Assembly (NCBI RefSeq): GCF_018968705.1
Contig: NZ_CP076668.1
Location: forward strand, 4,971,001 to 5,035,000
Origin: Pseudomonas lijiangensis
Lineage (GTDB): Bacteria; Pseudomonadota; Gammaproteobacteria; Pseudomonadales; Pseudomonadaceae
Direction of reading: 5' to 3'
DNA length: 64,000 nt
Shown: positions 9,632 to 18,395 of the stretch, in pieces
Position numbering within the stretch: position 1 is the stretch's first letter
How the letters are laid out: every line of letters starts with the position of its first letter
Position numbers and translations under genes: made by a program
The notes under the pieces: generated by a model
Database searches by the model: none
What the model saw: only the letters and a program-made list of their open reading frames with translations
What the model was told of the DNA's origin: nothing

Positions 9632-11707
9632 TCACACCTGCGACCCAGGAGGCATGGCCTGATAGGGCATTTCCTTGTCGCTGCGCTCTTTCTTGATCCA
9701 CGCCGCACGACCGACTTTCAGCGCGTAGAACAGGATGCTGGACACGACGAACAGGAACAGGATGGTCAGACCGGCGTTGGTGTAAGCGTTGAAGATCACG
9801 TGCTGCATCTGATCCATGTTCTTGGCCGGAGCCAGGATCTGACCGGCATCCGCTGCAGTGCTGTACTTCTTGGCCAGGGCCAGGAAGCCAACGGCAGGGT
9901 TGGAGTCGAACAGCTTGATCAGGCTCGCGGTCACGGTGCAGATCAGCAGCCAGGACGCAGGCAGCAAGGTCACCCAGACGTAGCGCTGACGCTTCATCTT
10001 GATCAGGACCACACTGGCAAGCATCAGGGCGATACCGGCAAGCATCTGGTTGGAGATACCGAACAGCGGCCACAAGGTATTGATGCCACCCAGCGGGTCG
10101 ATCACGCCTTGATAAAGCAGGTAACCCCAGAGTGCGACGCAACCACCGGTACCGATGGCGTTGGCTACCCAGGACTCGGTGCGCTTGAGAGCAGGTACGA
10201 AGCTGCCCAGCAGGTCTTGAAGCATGAAGCGACCGGCACGGGTACCGGCGTCGACAGCGGTCAGGATGAACAGGGCTTCAAACAGAATCGCGAAGTGGTA
10301 CCAGAACGCCATGGTGTTTTCACCCGGCAGGACCTGGTGCAGGATCTGCGCGATACCCACTGCCAGAGTCGGAGCACCACCGGCACGGGCCAGGATGGTG
10401 TGCTCGCCGATGTCATTGGCCACGGCGGTCAGTTGCTCCGGGGTAATTGTAAAGCCCCAGTTGCTGACGGTTTGCGCCACAGTCACCACATCAGTGCCCA
10501 CAATTGCAGGCGGGCTGTTCATGGCGAAGTACACACCCGGCTCGATCACCGAGGCGGCAACCATGGCCATGATGGCGACGAAGGACTCCATCAGCATGCC
10601 GCCGTAACCGATGTAGCGGGCGTTCTTTTCGTTATCCAGCAGCTTGGGCGTGGTACCGGAGGAAATCAGGGCGTGGAAGCCCGACACCGCACCACACGCA
10701 ATGGTGATGAACAGGAACGGGAACAGCGCGCCTTTCCAGACCGGGCCAGTACCGTCGGTGAACTGGGTCAGGGCCGGCATTTTCAGCTCGGGAGCCAGAA
10801 TCAGAATGCCGATGGCCAGCGCGACGATGGTGCCGATTTTCAGGAAAGTGGAGAGATAGTCACGCGGTGCGAGCAGCAGCCATACCGGCAGCATTGCTGC
10901 AACGAAGCCGTAGCCCACCAGCATCCAGGTGATCTGTACACCGGTGAAGGTAAACATCGGGCCCCAGACCGGGTCCGCAGCCACCGAGCCGCCTACCCAG
11001 ATGGAAAGCAGCAGCAGGACCACGCCGATGATGGAGATTTCACCGATGCGGCCCGGACGGATGTAGCGCATGTAAACGCCCATGAACATCGCGATCGGGA
11101 TCGTCGCCATGACCGTGAACATGCCCCACGGGCTTTCAGCCAGGGCCTTGACCACGATCAGCGCCAGCACCGCGAGGATGATGATCATGATCAGGAAGCA
11201 GCCGAACAGGGCAATGGTGCCTGGGATACGGCCCATTTCCTCGCGGACGATATCGCCCAGGGAACGACCGTTACGGCGCGTGGAGAGGAACAGGATCATG
11301 AAATCCTGTACCGCACCTGCCAGCACCACACCGGCGATCAGCCAGAGCGTACCGGGCAGATACCCCATCTGCGCGGCCAGTACCGGGCCAACCAGTGGGC
11401 CTGCACCGGCGATTGCTGCGAAGTGGTGACCGAACAGGATGTGCTTGTTGGTCGGCACATAGTCCAGACCATCGTTGTTGACCACCGCCGGGGTTGCCCG
11501 CAGCGGGTCGAGCTGCATGACATGGTTGGCGATGAAAAGACTGTAGTAACGATAAGCGACCAGATAAATAGCTACAGCAGCGACCACGATCCACAAGGCA
11601 TTGATTGCCTCGCCACGACGCAGTGCCACCACCCCCAGGGCACAAGCCCCAATAATTGCGAGAAGCACCCACGGCACATGGCGCATTAGGCTATTGTTAT
11701 TTTTCAT
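9632..11707 (-). CDS. cstA: CstA-family carbon-starvation transporter
   Basis: A 691-residue inner-membrane protein with many hydrophobic segments and the CstA family signature GHHFAAIAGAGPLVGPVLAA near residue 80. E. coli CstA and BtsT import pyruvate, and CstA has also been linked to peptide use in starvation. The start is placed at the ATG at 11707, giving MKNNNSLMRH; an upstream in-frame TTG at 11740 is less likely. The start codon is embedded between A-rich Hfq/Crc-type motifs, which suggests catabolite repression. It is followed by ybdD. Confidence 0.93.
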   Translation of the reverse strand: MKNNNSLMRHVPWVLLAIIGACALGVVALRRGEAINALWIVVAAVAIYLVAYRYYSLFIANHVMQLDPLRATPAVVNNDGLDYVPTNKHILFGHHFAAIAGAGPLVGPVLAAQMGYLPGTLWLIAGVVLAGAVQDFMILFLSTRRNGRSLGDIVREEMGRIPGTIALFGCFLIMIIILAVLALIVVKALAESPWGMFTVMATIPIAMFMGVYMRYIRPGRIGEISIIGVVLLLLSIWVGGSVAADPVWGPMFTFTGVQITWMLVGYGFVAAMLPVWLLLAPRDYLSTFLKIGTIVALAIGILILAPELKMPALTQFTDGTGPVWKGALFPFLFITIACGAVSGFHALISSGTTPKLLDNEKNARYIGYGGMLMESFVAIMAMVAASVIEPGVYFAMNSPPAIVGTDVVTVAQTVSNWGFTITPEQLTAVANDIGEHTILARAGGAPTLAVGIAQILHQVLPGENTMAFWYHFAILFEALFILTAVDAGTRAGRFMLQDLLGSFVPALKRTESWVANAIGTGGCVALWGYLLYQGVIDPLGGINTLWPLFGISNQMLAGIALMLASVVLIKMKRQRYVWVTLLPASWLLICTVTASLIKLFDSNPAVGFLALAKKYSTAADAGQILAPAKNMDQMQHVIFNAYTNAGLTILFLFVVSSILFYALKVGRAAWIKKERSDKEMPYQAMPPGSQV

Positions 11708-11716
11708 TTTCTTATT
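11694..11716 (-). promoter_or_regulatory. Candidate Crc/Hfq catabolite-repression motifs at the cstA start
   Basis: On the sense (minus) strand AATAAGAA ends 2 nt before the ATG, and AATAACAA covers codons 3-5. Both fit the AANAANAA consensus bound by Hfq-Crc in Pseudomonas to block translation. The call rests on motif and position only. Confidence 0.5.
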
Positions 11717-11984
11717 CCAGCAGAGTTGACTAGAAGGCAAGCATCCCGAGTTTAGCCCTGTCGGAGCGAAAGACCACCCCCAACCATGGTCTAGAGCGCT
11801 TTAATAGCCTGTCAAAACGTAAATAACGCCTCCCCTTCCTGCAAACGAATCGACAGAAGCAATAAAAGTTATCCACAGAACTGTTCGGCAACTCCGTTCA
11901 GGTCTATCGTGCCTAAACAAGGGTGCCATTATCCATGGCATGTCCGCTGACCCAGCGTCAGTCGATACCACGAGAGTTCACCTG

Positions 11985-12353
11985 ATGACCGACTCCCCCT
12001 CAGATCGCCGTCGTTTCAAGCGCATCGCTTTCGATGCCAAGACCGACCTCAACCAGGGCAACCACAACTGGAAAGTGCAGTTGCTCGATCTCTCTCTGAA
12101 AGGACTGCTCATCGAACGGCCGGAACCCTGGACAGGTGATCCGGATGAGCACTTTCTGGTGGACATTCACCTCAGCGACGATGCCTACGTGCAGATGGAT
12201 GTGAAGCTGACCCATGACGACAACCAGCATCTCGGGTTTGTCTGCCTGCACATCGGACTGGAATCGATCAGCCATCTGAAGCGGCTGGTAGAGCTCAACC
12301 TGGGAGATCCGGCTGAGCTGGACCGGGAACTGGCGGCATTGATCGAGATTTGA
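11985..12353 (+). CDS. mapZ: PilZ-domain c-di-GMP receptor, MapZ-type
   Basis: This is a 122-residue single PilZ domain. The c-di-GMP signature is complete: R9xxxR13 in DRRRFKR and D35xSxxG40 in DLSLKG. The C-terminal SHLKRLVELNLGDPAELDRE stretch matches MapZ of P. aeruginosa, as does the position beside radA. MapZ binds the chemotaxis methyltransferase CheR1 when loaded with c-di-GMP and alters flagellar switching. The ATG at 11985 gives the usual family length; an in-frame ATG at 11940 would add 15 residues of unlikely sequence. MorA in the same window could be a c-di-GMP source or sink for it. Confidence 0.85.
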   Translation: MTDSPSDRRRFKRIAFDAKTDLNQGNHNWKVQLLDLSLKGLLIERPEPWTGDPDEHFLVDIHLSDDAYVQMDVKLTHDDNQHLGFVCLHIGLESISHLKRLVELNLGDPAELDRELAALIEI

Positions 12354-12418
12354 GTTCGCGACTGAAGTCGCTCCCACAGGAGTCACAATCTGGGTGTGGG
12401 AGCGAATTCATTCGCGAA
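12354..12418. repeat. Paired REP between mapZ and radA
   Basis: TTCGCGACTGAAGTCGCTCC faces GGAGCGAATTCATTCGCGAA around a short core. This is the GAATNAATTCGC type, seen again at 22638, 26070 and 58562. Confidence 0.85.
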
Positions 12419-12434
12419 GGAACAAATAACTCAC

Positions 12435-13802
12435 CTACTCGAACAACGCATCCAGCGCCTGTTCCAGACGGGTCACCGCAATGATCTGCAAACCGGGCGG
12501 CGCTTCCTTGGGGGCATTGCCCTTGGGCACGATGGCTCGCTTGAAGCCATGCTTGGCAGCCTCTTTCAAGCGTTCCTGACCGCTGGGCACCGGCCTGACC
12601 TCGCCGGAAAGCCCCACTTCCCCGAACACCAGCAGATCATGAGGCAATGGCCGGTTGCGCAGGCTCGACATGACCGCTGCCATCAATGCCAGGTCAGACG
12701 CGGTTTCCAGCACTTTCACACCGCCCACCACATTGAGGAACACGTCCTGATCGTGGGTCGGTATGCCGCCATGACGATGCAGCACCGCCAGCAGCATGGC
12801 CAGACGGTTCTGATCGAGCCCCAGCGTCACCCGCCGCGGGTTGGACATGTGGCTGTCATCCACCAGCGCCTGAACTTCCACCAGCATGGGCCGCGTCCCT
12901 TCCCAGGTCGCCATGACCACGCTGCCGGGCACTTCTTCCTGAGCACGGGTCAGGAAAATCGCTGACGGGTTGGAGACTTCCTTGAGCCCCTTGTCCGTCA
13001 TGCCGAACACGCCCAGCTCGTTCACGGCCCCGAAACGGTTTTTCACAGCCCGGAGCAGCCGCAGGCGTCCATCCGACTCGCCCTCGAAATAGAGAACGGT
13101 ATCCACCATATGCTCCAGAACCCGAGGCCCGGCCAGCGCGCCTTCCTTGGTGACATGGCCGACCAGGAAAATCGCCGTGCCGCTCTGCTTGGCGTAACGC
13201 ACCAGCAAGGCGGCACTTTCCCGCACTTGTGCCACGCCGCCGGGAGCGGATTGCAGTTGTTCGGTGAAGATCGTCTGGATGGAGTCGATCACCATGACCT
13301 TGGGATGCTCGACACGGGCAGTCGCGATGATGGATTCGATGCAGGTTTCGGTCATCACCCGCAGTTTGTCTTGTGGCAAGCCAAGGCGCCGGGCGCGCAT
13401 GGCCACCTGTTGCTGGGACTCTTCCCCCGTCACATACAGCGCCGGCATGCGCTCGGCGATATTGCACAGGGTTTGCAGCAGGATAGTGGACTTCCCGATC
13501 CCCGGATCGCCACCGATCAATACGACCGAGCCATCCACAAGACCGCCACCCAGAACACGATCCAGTTCGTTGGACTTGGTAGAGAAGCGTGGAATTTCTT
13601 CGACGCTGACCTCGGCCAGGGTCTTGATCTGGGCCTGCGAGCCCGTCCAGCCGGTGCGTCCGCTGGGAGGGGCGGCGGCTCCGCTTTCCAGCATGGTTTC
13701 AACCAGCGTGTTCCAGGCGCCGCAGTCACTGCACTGGCCCGCCCATTTGGGAAAAGTCGCGCCGCACTCCGTGCAGCCGTACAAGCGTTTGGCCTTGGCC
13801 AT
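12435..13802 (-). CDS. radA: DNA repair protein RadA
   Basis: This 455-residue RecA-like ATPase promotes branch migration during recombination. A four-cysteine zinc finger (C10, C13, C24, C27) is followed by Walker A GGDPGIGKST (97-106), the RadA-specific KNRFG motif, and a C-terminal Lon-like domain with GEVGLSGEVRPV. The start at 13802 (MAKAKRLYGC) matches the family length; an in-frame upstream start would add nine hydrophobic residues. It is convergent with mapZ and divergent from mscL. Confidence 0.96.
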   Translation of the reverse strand: MAKAKRLYGCTECGATFPKWAGQCSDCGAWNTLVETMLESGAAAPPSGRTGWTGSQAQIKTLAEVSVEEIPRFSTKSNELDRVLGGGLVDGSVVLIGGDPGIGKSTILLQTLCNIAERMPALYVTGEESQQQVAMRARRLGLPQDKLRVMTETCIESIIATARVEHPKVMVIDSIQTIFTEQLQSAPGGVAQVRESAALLVRYAKQSGTAIFLVGHVTKEGALAGPRVLEHMVDTVLYFEGESDGRLRLLRAVKNRFGAVNELGVFGMTDKGLKEVSNPSAIFLTRAQEEVPGSVVMATWEGTRPMLVEVQALVDDSHMSNPRRVTLGLDQNRLAMLLAVLHRHGGIPTHDQDVFLNVVGGVKVLETASDLALMAAVMSSLRNRPLPHDLLVFGEVGLSGEVRPVPSGQERLKEAAKHGFKRAIVPKGNAPKEAPPGLQIIAVTRLEQALDALFE

Positions 13803-13987
13803 GACAACCCCAATCGTAAAAAGCAGCATGATAACGCAGCGAATGCCGCGCCGTCGGAACCCGTTTTTTACTGAAAAAGATAAAACTTACCGCGCCAGCC
13901 CCGGTCGATTGAACCTGTACACGGCAGGATACAGATTGCTCCGTTACACTGATTCCGATCACATCCATCTGCAACAAGGAATGACCC

Positions 13988-14434
13988 ATGAGCGTATTAA
14001 GCGAATTCAAGGCCTTCGCCGTCAAAGGTAACGTGGTCGACATGGCCGTGGGTATCATCATTGGTGCGGCATTCGGCAAGATTGTTTCGTCATTCGTCGG
14101 CGACGTGATCATGCCCCCGCTGGGCCTGTTGATCGGCGGCGTGGACTTCAGTGACCTTGCCATTACCCTGCGAGCGGCCGAAGGCACAACGCCTGCCGTG
14201 CTGCTGGCCTACGGCAAGTTCATCCAGACCGTGCTCGACTTCGTCATCGTCGCGTTCGCCATCTTCATGGGCGTCAAGGCCATCAACCGCCTCAAGCGCG
14301 AAGAAGCCAAGGCCCCGACACTGCCACCGACACCTTCCAAGGAAGAAGTCCTGCTGGGCGAGATTCGAGATTTGCTCAAAGAGCAGAACAAGCCGGCGGC
14401 ACCGATTACCGTGGACCCAAGTCGTCCGGTTTGA
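13988..14434 (+). CDS. mscL: Large-conductance mechanosensitive channel
   Basis: This 148-residue inner-membrane protein opens under membrane tension to release solutes on osmotic downshift. The N-terminal amphipathic helix ([20 protein letters not shown]) leads into TM1 with the [11 protein letters not shown] gate region. The periplasmic loop and TM2 follow ([18 protein letters not shown]). A charged C-terminal bundle helix ends the protein. AAGGA 5 nt before the ATG supports the start. A perfect REP palindrome follows the stop. Confidence 0.96.
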   Translation: MSVLSEFKAFAVKGNVVDMAVGIIIGAAFGKIVSSFVGDVIMPPLGLLIGGVDFSDLAITLRAAEGTTPAVLLAYGKFIQTVLDFVIVAFAIFMGVKAINRLKREEAKAPTLPPTPSKEEVLLGEIRDLLKEQNKPAAPITVDPSRPV

Positions 14435-14444
14435 AGTACAAGAC

Positions 14445-14501
14445 TGTGGGAGGCAGCTTGCTGGCGACTTTGAAGCTGTCGCCAGCAAGCTGCCTCCCAC
14501 A
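14445..14501. repeat. Perfect REP palindrome
   Basis: Two perfectly complementary 24-bp arms (TGTGGGAGGCAGCTTG... and its inverse) flank a 9-bp spacer, TTTGAAGCT. It lies between convergent mscL and fpr and may end both transcripts. Confidence 0.9.
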
Positions 14502-14515
14502 GACGCGCGAAAACG

Positions 14516-15292
14516 CTACCAGTAATTCTCCACAACAACCTGCCCCGGCCGACGGGTCAGGTTGAGTTGCATGTTGCGCTGTTTGAGCACGGCCCGGGTG
14601 TCGTCGATCATCTGCGGGTTGCCGCAAATCATCACTCGCGAATGCTCGGGCGTCAGCTCGACACCGGCGGCACGCTCCAGCTCGCCATTTTCGATCAGGT
14701 GCGTGATCCGGCCATGCAAGGCGCCAGAATGATGCTCACGGGTCACGGTGGGCAGAAACAGGAACTTGTCGGCGTACTCGACCAGATAATCGCGCTGCAT
14801 CAACTCGCCAATCAACTGTTGATAAGCCAGCTCCCTGGACTCCCGGGCGCTGTAAACCAGAATGATGCGCTCGAATTTTTCCCAGATCTCGAAGTCTTGA
14901 AGGATCGAGAGAAAAGGCGCGACGCCCGTGCCTGTGGATAACAGCCACAAGTCTCGCCCGTCGACAAAACGGTCCGGCGTCAGATAACCGGTCGCCAGTT
15001 TCTCCACCAGCAAGGTGTCGCCTTCGCGCAGACGGCTCAGCTCACTGGTGAACTCCCCGCCCGGAACCACGATGGAAAAGAACTCCAGAAACTCGTCATG
15101 GGGTGCAGAAACCATCGAGTAGGGGCGCCATACCGTGCTGCCATCGGCTTTGGTCACGCCAAGACGAGCGAACTGCCCGGCACGAAAACGGAACCCGGGA
15201 TCGCGAGTGGTGCGCAGAGTAAACAGATTGTCGGTCAACGGCGTCACACGCTGAAGTGTCTGCCGGGTGAACTTGTCTTCGCTGGCGGTCAT
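14516..15292 (-). CDS. fpr: Ferredoxin/flavodoxin-NADP+ reductase
   Basis: This 258-residue FAD enzyme exchanges electrons between NADPH and ferredoxin or flavodoxin. The FAD-binding RPYS motif is at 56-59 and the NADP-binding GTGVAPF motif at 121-127. The C-terminus ends in VENYW, the E. coli-like subclass II tail, rather than the AFVEK-type tail of Pseudomonas FprA, so it is probably the FprB-type paralogue. The ATG at 15292 gives family length; an upstream in-frame ATG would add 33 unlikely residues. mscL next door is the usual Pseudomonas context. Confidence 0.92.
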   Translation of the reverse strand: MTASEDKFTRQTLQRVTPLTDNLFTLRTTRDPGFRFRAGQFARLGVTKADGSTVWRPYSMVSAPHDEFLEFFSIVVPGGEFTSELSRLREGDTLLVEKLATGYLTPDRFVDGRDLWLLSTGTGVAPFLSILQDFEIWEKFERIILVYSARESRELAYQQLIGELMQRDYLVEYADKFLFLPTVTREHHSGALHGRITHLIENGELERAAGVELTPEHSRVMICGNPQMIDDTRAVLKQRNMQLNLTRRPGQVVVENYW

Positions 15293-15633
15293 GGGAGGCT
15301 TCTGGCTCCAGAGCTGGAAAAGGTTTCCAGTGTCCTCCAAAGCGCGCTCGATAAACACCGGCTGTTTGTAGTGATTTGAGCGACATTGCACACCGGCAAT
15401 TTAGAGTATTTGGTTCTTGGGGCCGTATTTCGTTGGTTGTAAGCCTGTACGCCCTGTAAAGCCGCAACCCAGCTCCCACCAGTGTTACAGCCCTTTAGAC
15501 ACTCTTTTGAATACGCAAAGGCCATTACACCACTCGTCTAGATAGCTTCACTCGCAATCTGGACACGATGGTTTTTTTCTAGACTGCTTAGACAATACAG
15601 AAACAACTCGCCATCAAAGGCATGGAGGCGATC
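15293..15633. other. Divergent regulatory region with TAGAC repeats
   Basis: This 341-bp gene-free region lies between fpr and the LuxR-type gene. TAGAC words recur as TTTAGAC near 15494, GTCTAGA at 15536-15542, TCTAGAC at 15578-15584 and CTTAGAC near 15588. The middle two form an inverted pair, which suggests binding sites for the nearby regulator. No coding frame is convincing. Confidence 0.4.
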
Positions 15634-15867
15634 ATGGGATCCATGGAGTTCAACTCACCATCCCCATTTCCGGCAAAAAACCTGACACAACGAGAAATCG
15701 AGATCCTCAAATGGTCCGCGGAAGGCAAGACAGCGGGCGACATCGCAATCATCCTGAGCCTGAAAGAGCGCACCATTCATTTTCATATCGCCAGTGCGAT
15801 ACAGAAAATGGGGGTTTGCAACAAGACAGCTGCCGCCGTCCAGGCAGCCTTGAGAGGGATGTTCTGA
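15634..15867 (+). CDS. LuxR/GerE-type helix-turn-helix mini-regulator
   Basis: The 77-residue protein is almost entirely a LuxR-type DNA-binding domain (LTQREIEILKWSAEGKTAGD through the recognition helix TIHFHIASAIQKMG). It has no receiver or autoinducer domain, so it is either a free-standing DNA-binding module or the relic of a longer LuxR solo. The start is set by GGAGG at 15624-15628, 5 nt before the ATG at 15634; the ATG at 15622 overlaps that site. Divergence from fpr suggests possible control of fpr or of itself. Confidence 0.8.
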   Translation: MGSMEFNSPSPFPAKNLTQREIEILKWSAEGKTAGDIAIILSLKERTIHFHIASAIQKMGVCNKTAAAVQAALRGMF

Positions 15868-15997
15868 AGAGGTCGGCAATCGACCCGCAACATGGAGGGT
15901 GCCAAACAGCAAAAAGCACGTAAACTTGCCGATCTCAGCGAGCCCATCAGATGCCGGGCTCGCATGACATACGTCGATTCCCAGAGTTTTCCTGCCC

Positions 15998-17125
15998 ATG
16001 CCCGTGCTGACCAGTCCTTTCGCTCAACTTGATCTCATTCGCCAACCCGAACAACAAGATGAGCCGTTGCAGGCATTTGATGCGGCGGATGAATACCTGC
16101 TGAACCATGTGGCAGAAACCGGCCTGACCCTGCAGAGCAAGGTACTGGTACTCAACGACAGCTTTGGTGCATTGGCCGCAAGCCTCGCGCAGCATGCAAC
16201 GGTGGTCAGCAGCACCGATTCGTATCTGGCAGCACAAGGTCTGGAAAAGAACCTGACCCGCAATGGCATGGCCTATGACGCCGTACCTGTGATCCCGGCC
16301 AGCGAGCCATTGAACGGCCCTTTCGACTGGGTACTGATCCGGGTTCCCAAGACCCTGGCATTGCTGGAAGAACAGCTCATTCGCCTGCAAGGCCAGTTGG
16401 CACCGGGTGCCCGGGTGATCGCAGCGGCGATGGTCAAGCACCTGCCACGCTCGGCCGGTGAACTGCTGGAAGAATATGTAGGCCCGGTCCAGGCATCACT
16501 GGCCGTAAAAAAGGCACGTCTGTTGTTCTGCACTCCAGAAGAATCCAGGCCCGTCCTGGCTTCGCCCTACCCGACCCGTTACACGCTCGATCAACCCGCC
16601 ATCGAACTGGTCAACCACGCCAACGTATTCTGTCGCGACGGCCTGGATATCGGCACCCGTGCCTTCCTGCCTTACCTACCCAAAAACCTCGGCTCGGCCA
16701 GAGTTGCCGATCTGGGCTGCGGCAATGGCGTGCTTGCCATCGCAAGCGCCCTGGATAACCCGCAGGCTCATTACACGCTGGTGGATGAGTCCTTCATGGC
16801 CGTACAGTCGGCCGCCGAGAACTGGCAGGCAACGCTGGGAGCCCGCGAGGTGGTGATTCGTGCCGGTGATGGCCTGGCCAGCCAGGAACCGGATTCTCTG
16901 GATGTGGTGCTCTGCAACCCGCCCTTCCACCAGCAGCAGGTGGTCGGTGATTTCCTGGCCTGGCGCATGTTCCTTCAGGCGCGGGCTTCACTGGTGGTCG
17001 GTGGCGCGCTGTATATCGTCGGCAATCGCCATCTGGGCTATCACAGCAAACTGGCACGGCTGTTTCGCGGCGTGGAACAGGTCGCCGCAACGCCCAAGTT
17101 CGTGATTCTTAAAGCCCGTAAATAA
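15998..17125 (+). CDS. rlmG: 23S rRNA (guanine-N2) methyltransferase RlmG
   Basis: This 375-residue SAM-dependent enzyme of the RlmG/RsmC family methylates G1835 of 23S rRNA in E. coli. It has two tandem Rossmann-like halves. The C-terminal half carries the SAM motif LGCGNG (239-244) and the catalytic NPPF motif (307-310). Length is close to E. coli RlmG (378). The N-terminal half is a degenerate methyltransferase fold, as expected for the family. It stands alone and is convergent with the cio operon. Confidence 0.9.
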   Translation: MPVLTSPFAQLDLIRQPEQQDEPLQAFDAADEYLLNHVAETGLTLQSKVLVLNDSFGALAASLAQHATVVSSTDSYLAAQGLEKNLTRNGMAYDAVPVIPASEPLNGPFDWVLIRVPKTLALLEEQLIRLQGQLAPGARVIAAAMVKHLPRSAGELLEEYVGPVQASLAVKKARLLFCTPEESRPVLASPYPTRYTLDQPAIELVNHANVFCRDGLDIGTRAFLPYLPKNLGSARVADLGCGNGVLAIASALDNPQAHYTLVDESFMAVQSAAENWQATLGAREVVIRAGDGLASQEPDSLDVVLCNPPFHQQQVVGDFLAWRMFLQARASLVVGGALYIVGNRHLGYHSKLARLFRGVEQVAATPKFVILKARK

Positions 17126-17127
17126 AC

Positions 17128-17155
17128 CTCAAAAAAAACCCTCCGCAAGGAGGGT
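17128..17155 (-). terminator. cio operon terminator
   Basis: On the minus strand ACCCTCC-TTGC-GGAGGGT is followed by a run of eight T. It ends leftward transcription from cioAB and may also act on rlmG. Confidence 0.85.
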
Positions 17156-17204
17156 CATGAAACCGTGTCCACAAAACACGGGATGGGAATTCAGTGCAGG
17201 GTGA

Positions 17205-17372
17205 TCAGTGGGTGGTCAATCCTGCTGCATTCATGAACATGCGCATCAGACTGGCCACGATGAACAGCGCAAAGACACTGCCTGCCCAGATACCGACCAG
17301 CCAGGCCAGCCGCTGCCAGAGCGGCTTGCTCAGCGCCGGATCCTTGTCGTGCATGGAGTTCTTGCCAGACAT
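17205..17372 (-). CDS. DUF2474 small membrane protein of the cyanide-insensitive oxidase
   Basis: This 55-residue protein starts MSGKNSMHDKDPALSKPLWQ, then has one transmembrane helix (LVGIWAGSVFALFIVASLMR). Short single-helix proteins of this family follow cioB in many Pseudomonas and resemble CydX, the small third subunit of bd oxidases. AGGAG lies 8 nt before the ATG, and the gene starts 12 bp after the cioB stop. A role in stabilising CioAB is inferred. Confidence 0.85.
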   Translation of the reverse strand: MSGKNSMHDKDPALSKPLWQRLAWLVGIWAGSVFALFIVASLMRMFMNAAGLTTH

Positions 17373-17384
17373 CGCCAATCTCCT

Positions 17385-18392
17385 CTAGTGGTAACCGTCT
17401 TCGGCAGTCACCTTCCCGCGGAACACGTAATAGCTCCAGAAGGTGTACCCCAGAATGAACGGGATGATGAACAGCGTGCCCACCAGCATGAAACCCTGAC
17501 TCTGAGGCGGAGCCGCAGCCGCCCAGATGGAGACCGACGGCGGAATGATATTGGGCCACAGACTGATTCCCAGGCCGCTGTAGCCCAGAAAGATCAGCAG
17601 CAGCGTCAGCAGGAACGGCGTGTAATGGGCATTGCGGGCTACTGCCTTGAACAGGCCGTACAGGGTGACCAGCACCAGAATCGGCACGGGCATGAACCAG
17701 AACAGGTTGGGCAGGCTGAACCAGCGCTGCGCGATGTCCGGGTGAGCCAGTGGCGTCCAGAGGCTGACAATACCGATGACCGCCAAAGTCGCCAGCGCCA
17801 GGGGACGTGCCAGATCGTGCATCGCCTTCTGCAACGGGCCTTCGGTCTTCATGATCAGCCAGGTGCAGCCCAGCAACGCATAAGCGACGATCAGGGCCAG
17901 GCCACAGAACATCGGGAACGGCGCCAGCCAGTCCAGCGAACCACCGGCGAACTCGCGATTGACCACCGGGATGCCTTCGATGAAAGCCCCCAGCGCCACG
18001 CCCTGGAAGAAGGTCGCAACCAGTGAGCCGCCAATGAACGCCTTGTCCCACAGGTGACGCTTCTCTTCAGTGGCCTTGAAGCGGAACTCGAAAGCCACTC
18101 CACGAAAGATCAGCCCCATCAGCATGAAGATCAGCGGCAGATAGAGTGCCGACAGCACCACCGCATAGGCCATGGGAAAAGCCCCGAACAATGCCGCACC
18201 ACCCAGTACCAGCCAGGTTTCATTACCGTCCCAGACCGGAGCGACGGTGTTCATCATCACGTCGCGGTCGGAGCTGTCTTTCATGAACGGGAAGAGAATC
18301 CCGATGCCCAGGTCAAAGCCATCCATCACCACGTACATCATGATGCCGAAGATGATGATGACCGCCCAGATCAGTGGAAGATCGATGCCCAT
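17385..18392 (-). CDS. cioB: Cyanide-insensitive quinol oxidase subunit II
   Basis: This 335-residue polytopic inner-membrane CydB-family protein starts at the ATG two codons after the cioA stop (3-bp gap), so translation is coupled. The N-terminus MGIDLPLIWAVIIIFGIMMY and the GFDLGIGILFPF segment are conserved in CydB proteins, including the VMDGFDLG and WDGNETWL motifs. With CioA it forms the terminal oxidase that reduces oxygen using ubiquinol and resists cyanide, helping P. syringae-group and other pseudomonads respire under cyanide or low oxygen. Confidence 0.95.
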   Translation of the reverse strand: MGIDLPLIWAVIIIFGIMMYVVMDGFDLGIGILFPFMKDSSDRDVMMNTVAPVWDGNETWLVLGGAALFGAFPMAYAVVLSALYLPLIFMLMGLIFRGVAFEFRFKATEEKRHLWDKAFIGGSLVATFFQGVALGAFIEGIPVVNREFAGGSLDWLAPFPMFCGLALIVAYALLGCTWLIMKTEGPLQKAMHDLARPLALATLAVIGIVSLWTPLAHPDIAQRWFSLPNLFWFMPVPILVLVTLYGLFKAVARNAHYTPFLLTLLLIFLGYSGLGISLWPNIIPPSVSIWAAAAPPQSQGFMLVGTLFIIPFILGYTFWSYYVFRGKVTAEDGYH

Positions 18393-18395
18393 GAC

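Noticed and set aside
9800..11689. 629-codon open frame antisense to cstA
   Set aside because: It is rich in His, Gln and Arg with no family resemblance; the sense strand is cstA.
15634..15867. Quorum-sensing LuxR receptor
   Set aside because: No autoinducer-binding domain or luxI-type gene is present; only the DNA-binding domain is.
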